Shown: positions 15,027 to 18,252 of the stretch, one piece after another
Layout: every line of letters begins with the position of its first letter
Position numbering within the stretch: position 1 is the stretch's first letter
Assembly: GCA_023429685.1 (NCBI GenBank)
Contig: JAEZDF010000013.1
Coordinates: forward strand, 1 to 18,252
Direction of reading: 5' to 3'
From: Bacillota bacterium
GTDB lineage: Bacteria; Bacillota; Clostridia; Oscillospirales; Ruminococcaceae
Length of the DNA stretch: 18,252 nt
Program-made: the position numbers and the translations under genes
Notes under the pieces: model-generated
Databases searched by the model: none
What the model was told of the DNA's origin: nothing
The model's input: the letters and a program-made list of their open reading frames with translations, nothing else

Positions 15027-17843
15027 CACCTTGCGCAAATATTGTCCCGTATACGACTGCTCGCAACGAGCAATTTTTTCCGGCGTACCGCATACAACCA
15101 GCTCGCCTCCCTTGTCTCCGCCCTCGGGCCCTAGGTCAATCACGTAGTCGGCGGTTTTAATTACATCAAGGTTGTGTTCAATAACGAGCACCGTATTGCC
15201 TGCCTCAACCAGCAGCTGCAGCACATCGATAAGCTTGTGTACGTCAGCGGTATGAAGCCCGGTGGTGGGCTCGTCAAGGATATAGATGGTTTTGCCCGTA
15301 GAGCGTTTTGATAGCTCTGTGGCAAGCTTAACGCGCTGTGCTTCGCCGCCCGAGAGGGTGGTTGCGGGCTGACCAATCTTCACATAACCCAGTCCCACAC
15401 TTTGCAGGGTTTCGAGCTTTCGCGCTACGCGCGGGATGTTCGCAAAGAACTCCACGCCCTCGTCTACCGTCATCTCCAAAACATCATAGATTGTCTTGCC
15501 TTTAAACTTCACCTCTAACGTCTCACGGTTGTAGCGTTTGCCTTTGCACACCTCACAGGGAACGTAGATATCGGGCAAAAAGTGCATCTCTATCTTAAGG
15601 ATTCCATCTCCCTCGCATGCCTCGCAGCGACCGCCCTTCACATTAAAAGAAAACCGACTGGAGGTGTAGCCGCGTATCTTCGCGTCTGCGGACGCGGCAA
15701 ACACGTTTCGGATATCGGTAAACACGCCGGTATAGGTAGCGGGGTTGGAACGCGGCGTACGCCCGATGGGGGATTGGTCGATGTCGATGACCTTATCTAG
15801 ATTCTCGACGCCGGTTATCTCGTCGTGCGCACCCGCCTTGGCGCGGCTGCCGTTGAGCACGGCGGAAAGGCGCTTAAACAGTATTTCATTGATAAGCGAG
15901 CTTTTCCCCGAGCCGGACACGCCGGTTACGCAGGTAAACGTGCCAAGCGGAACAGAGACGGTGATGTTCTTTAGGTTGTTGTGGCGTGCGCCCTTAATCT
16001 TTAAGGTCTTACCGTTGCCCTTGCGGCGTGTTTTGGGCACCTCAATTGCCTTGCGCCCACTAAGATACTGCCCTGTTATCGAGCCTTCGCAGCGTTTTAT
16101 CTCTTCTATGTCTCCGGCGCATACCACCTGACCGCCGTGTATCCCCGCAGCGGGTCCAATATCCACAATATAGTCTGCGGCGTACATGGTGTCTTCGTCG
16201 TGCTCCACGACAATCAGCGTATTGCCAAGGTCGCGCAGGCGCTTGAGCGTGGCGATTAGCTTGTCATTGTCTCGCTGGTGCAGACCGATGCTCGGCTCGT
16301 CAAGGATATATAACACACCCATTAAAGAGGATCCAATCTGTGTGGCAAGGCGGATGCGCTGGCTCTCGCCGCCTGATAACGTGCCCGCCGCGCGGGACAG
16401 CGTCAGGTACTCAAGCCCCACGCTCTGCAAAAAGCCAAGACGCTCGCGAATCTCTTTTATAATCTGCTCGGCTATCATCTGCTCGCGCCCTTCTAGCGCA
16501 AGATGCTGGATAAACTCAAGGGAGGATGTTACCGACAGGCTTGTGAACTCACTGATGTTTTTATCGCCTACCGTTACCGAAAGGTATTCGGGCTTTAACC
16601 GCTGTCCGCCGCAGTCGGGGCATAGAACCGACGACATGGTGCTGGACAGCTCCTCGCGCATAAACGAGCTTTGAGTCTCGCGAAAGCGGCGCTCCAGGTT
16701 GTTGATAACCCCCTCAAACGGCGCGCGGTAAGAGCCCTCGCCGTACTCGTTTTTGCGGGTAATCTCGATTGGCTCGCCGTTTGTGCCATACAGTATCTTG
16801 TCAATCTGATCCTGCGTCAACTTTGCAACGGGTACATCAAGCGAAAACCCGTAGTGCTTTGCAAGCCCTTCGTAGAACATCTGCGCGATGGTACCGCCGT
16901 CGCCGTAGTACCAGCCGCTTGCCCTGACGGCACCCTCCCGAATGGATAGACGCTTGTTTGGTATGATAAGTTCGGGGTCAACCTTTAAGAAGGTGCCAAG
17001 CCCTGTGCATTTTTCGCATGCTCCGATGGGGTTGTTAAATGAAAACATACGCGGCGCAAGCTCGTCAATGCTGATGTCGTGTTCTGGGCAGGAGTAGTTT
17101 TGTGAAAACAGCATCTCCTCCCCGTCTATGACATCAACGACCAATAACCCGCCCGTAAGCGCCAACGCGGTTTCAAACGAATCGGCAAGGCGCGACTTAA
17201 TGTCCTCCCGCACCGAAAGGCGGTCGACCACAATCTCAATGTTATGCTTTTTGTTCTTCTCCGGCTTAATATGCTCGGACAGGTCGTAGATAATCCCGTC
17301 CACACGTACGCGAACAAAGCCGGATCGGCGGGCGGCGTCAAACTCCTTGGAGTGCTCGCCCTTGCGTCCCCTTACCACAGGTGCCAGCACCTGTATCTTT
17401 GCCCCTTCGGGCAGTTCCAACACGCGGTCTACCATCTGGTCCACCGTCTGCTGGGAGATCTCTCTGCCGCACACGGGGCAGTGGGGGTGCCCGATGCGGG
17501 CATATAACAGGCGCAGGTAATCGTATATCTCGGTAACCGTGCCCACGGTGGAGCGCGGGTTCTTGCTGGTGGTCTTTTGATCGATCGAGATCGCGGGGGA
17601 AAGCCCCTCAATCGAATCGACATCCGGCTTTTCCATCTGACCTAGAAACTGTCTTGCGTAGGACGAAAGGCTCTCGACATACCGGCGCTGCCCGTCTGCG
17701 TAGATGGTGTCAAACGCAAGCGAACTTTTGCCCGAGCCGGAAAGCCCTGTGAATACCACAAGCTTGTCGCGTGGTATCTCCACATCGATGTTTTTCAGGT
17801 TGTGCTCCCGCGCACCCCGTATGATGATTTTATCCTTAGCCAA
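15021..17843 (-). CDS. uvrA: Excinuclease ABC subunit A
   Basis: UvrA is the dimeric ATPase that finds bulky DNA lesions and loads UvrB. The 940-aa product carries two ABC ATPase halves: Walker A GLSGSGKS (33-40), signature LSGGES (about 489) and ILDEPS in the first, GVSGSGKS (about 641), LSGGEA (about 830) and ILDEPT in the second. The C-terminal zinc finger is present as CEAC near 740 and CEVC near 763; further Cys pairs (CPVC near 122, CEKC near 276, CPDC near 408) lie in the insertion regions. I set the start at TTG 17843, because GGAGG lies 8 nt upstream and the protein then begins MAKDKIIIRGAREHNL. A start at 17858 would place that ribosome binding site inside the gene. It follows uvrB by 112 bp. 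Confidence 0.97.
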   Translation of the reverse strand: MAKDKIIIRGAREHNLKNIDVEIPRDKLVVFTGLSGSGKSSLAFDTIYADGQRRYVESLSSYARQFLGQMEKPDVDSIEGLSPAISIDQKTTSKNPRSTVGTVTEIYDYLRLLYARIGHPHCPVCGREISQQTVDQMVDRVLELPEGAKIQVLAPVVRGRKGEHSKEFDAARRSGFVRVRVDGIIYDLSEHIKPEKNKKHNIEIVVDRLSVREDIKSRLADSFETALALTGGLLVVDVIDGEEMLFSQNYSCPEHDISIDELAPRMFSFNNPIGACEKCTGLGTFLKVDPELIIPNKRLSIREGAVRASGWYYGDGGTIAQMFYEGLAKHYGFSLDVPVAKLTQDQIDKILYGTNGEPIEITRKNEYGEGSYRAPFEGVINNLERRFRETQSSFMREELSSTMSSVLCPDCGGQRLKPEYLSVTVGDKNISEFTSLSVTSSLEFIQHLALEGREQMIAEQIIKEIRERLGFLQSVGLEYLTLSRAAGTLSGGESQRIRLATQIGSSLMGVLYILDEPSIGLHQRDNDKLIATLKRLRDLGNTLIVVEHDEDTMYAADYIVDIGPAAGIHGGQVVCAGDIEEIKRCEGSITGQYLSGRKAIEVPKTRRKGNGKTLKIKGARHNNLKNITVSVPLGTFTCVTGVSGSGKSSLINEILFKRLSAVLNGSRAKAGAHDEITGVENLDKVIDIDQSPIGRTPRSNPATYTGVFTDIRNVFAASADAKIRGYTSSRFSFNVKGGRCEACEGDGILKIEMHFLPDIYVPCEVCKGKRYNRETLEVKFKGKTIYDVLEMTVDEGVEFFANIPRVARKLETLQSVGLGYVKIGQPATTLSGGEAQRVKLATELSKRSTGKTIYILDEPTTGLHTADVHKLIDVLQLLVEAGNTVLVIEHNLDVIKTADYVIDLGPEGGDKGGELVVCGTPEKIARCEQSYTGQYLRKVL

Positions 17844-17913
17844 TGGAAACTCCTCCAAAATCCGTTAGAATTACTGCCAGATGTTAAAACGTTTGTTCTT
17901 GTGTGAGCTAAAC

Positions 17914-17947
17914 GCGAACAGTATTCACTAGGGCAAATACTGTTCGC
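17914..17947. repeat. 12-bp inverted repeat between uvrB and uvrA
   Basis: GCGAACAGTATT (17914-17925) and AATACTGTTCGC (17936-17947) pair perfectly around a 10-nt loop, 8 bp past the uvrB stop. On the - strand no run of T's follows, so it is not a standard terminator. It may protect or attenuate the uvrB-uvrA message. The arms include GAAC and GTTC, but far too widely spaced for a LexA box. Confidence 0.75.
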
Positions 17948-17955
17948 ATCGACGA

Positions 17956-18252
17956 TTATTTTACGGCATTTAGCTTGTTGATTTTATCGCGCAGGTAGGC
18001 GGCGTGTTCGAATTCTAGTAGCTTTGCCGCCGCGCGCATCTCGCGGGTAAGCTGGTCAATAAGCTTATCCTTATCGCGCTTGCTGATGCGTTTTTCAAAC
18101 GCCTTATCAATGTTTTCGCGCGCCGATATTTCAATCATATCCCGAACGCCTTTTTTAATAGAAACGGGCGTGATGCCGTTTGCTACGTTGTATTCATGCT
18201 GGATGGCGCGTCTTCTAGCGGTCTCGCGCAGTGCCCGCTCCATCGAGCCGGT
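17956..18252 (-). CDS. uvrB: Excinuclease ABC subunit B, C-terminal fragment
   Basis: The last 98 residues of UvrB are visible; the gene continues beyond the right edge. TGSMERALRETARRRAIQ is the family motif at the end of the helicase core. The final part (KDKLIDQLTREMRAAAKLLEFEHAAYLRDKINKL) is the UVR domain that UvrB uses to bind UvrC. UvrB receives the lesion from UvrA and positions UvrC for the two incisions. It precedes uvrA in the same direction, the usual uvrBA order of Bacillota. The promoter and any LexA site would be outside the window. Confidence 0.95.
   Translation of the reverse strand, partial: TGSMERALRETARRRAIQHEYNVANGITPVSIKKGVRDMIEISARENIDKAFEKRISKRDKDKLIDQLTREMRAAAKLLEFEHAAYLRDKINKLNAVK

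Overview
This window looks like ordinary chromosome of an anaerobic, probably spore-forming member of the Clostridia. The evidence is medium GC, strong AGGAGG-type ribosome binding sites, a rubredoxin, a YlmC/YmxH-type sporulation-family protein, a miaB-ylbF-mutS cluster as in Bacillota, and Ser-rich surface-protein linkers. Oscillospirales is my best guess from protein style; no species can be named. Apart from one chemoreceptor gene on the + strand, every gene is on the - strand, so transcription runs mostly from high to low coordinates. No IS element, prophage, CRISPR array, tRNA or rRNA was seen.

Layout from the right edge, in the direction of transcription. The 3' end of uvrB is followed by uvrA (nucleotide excision repair). 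A small rubredoxin gene follows, whose promoter is built into the end of uvrA. A perfect palindromic terminator is shared by rubredoxin and a convergent + strand chemoreceptor (MCP) gene that has a long structured leader. Divergent from the MCP is an orphan exported, membrane-anchored protein of 426 aa. Next come sppA (membrane protein-quality protease) and a PRC-barrel YlmC/YmxH protein, then rpsB-tsf (ribosomal protein S2 and EF-Ts) with its own promoter and a strong terminator after tsf.

The left half holds a cell-wall module. A lipoprotein with a GHL10-type glycosidase domain is followed by a 1180-aa exported protein that joins a diverged GHL10-like domain to an Amidase_3 N-acetylmuramoyl-L-alanine amidase and two Big_2-type domains. 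After a strong terminator come miaB (tRNA methylthiolation), a YlbF-family protein with a four-cysteine tail, and the 5' end of mutS (mismatch repair).

The most unusual parts are non-coding. A cluster of near-identical GCACG/CGTGC hairpins and a 79-bp inverted-repeat element lie between the two wall genes. A 152-bp element with 14-bp terminal inverted repeats sits upstream of the lipoprotein promoter. A dyad overlaps the -10 box of the rubredoxin promoter. The most interesting protein is the amidase/GHL10-like fusion, because amidases make the peptide-free glycan strands that GHL10 enzymes such as E. coli DigH are known to cut.
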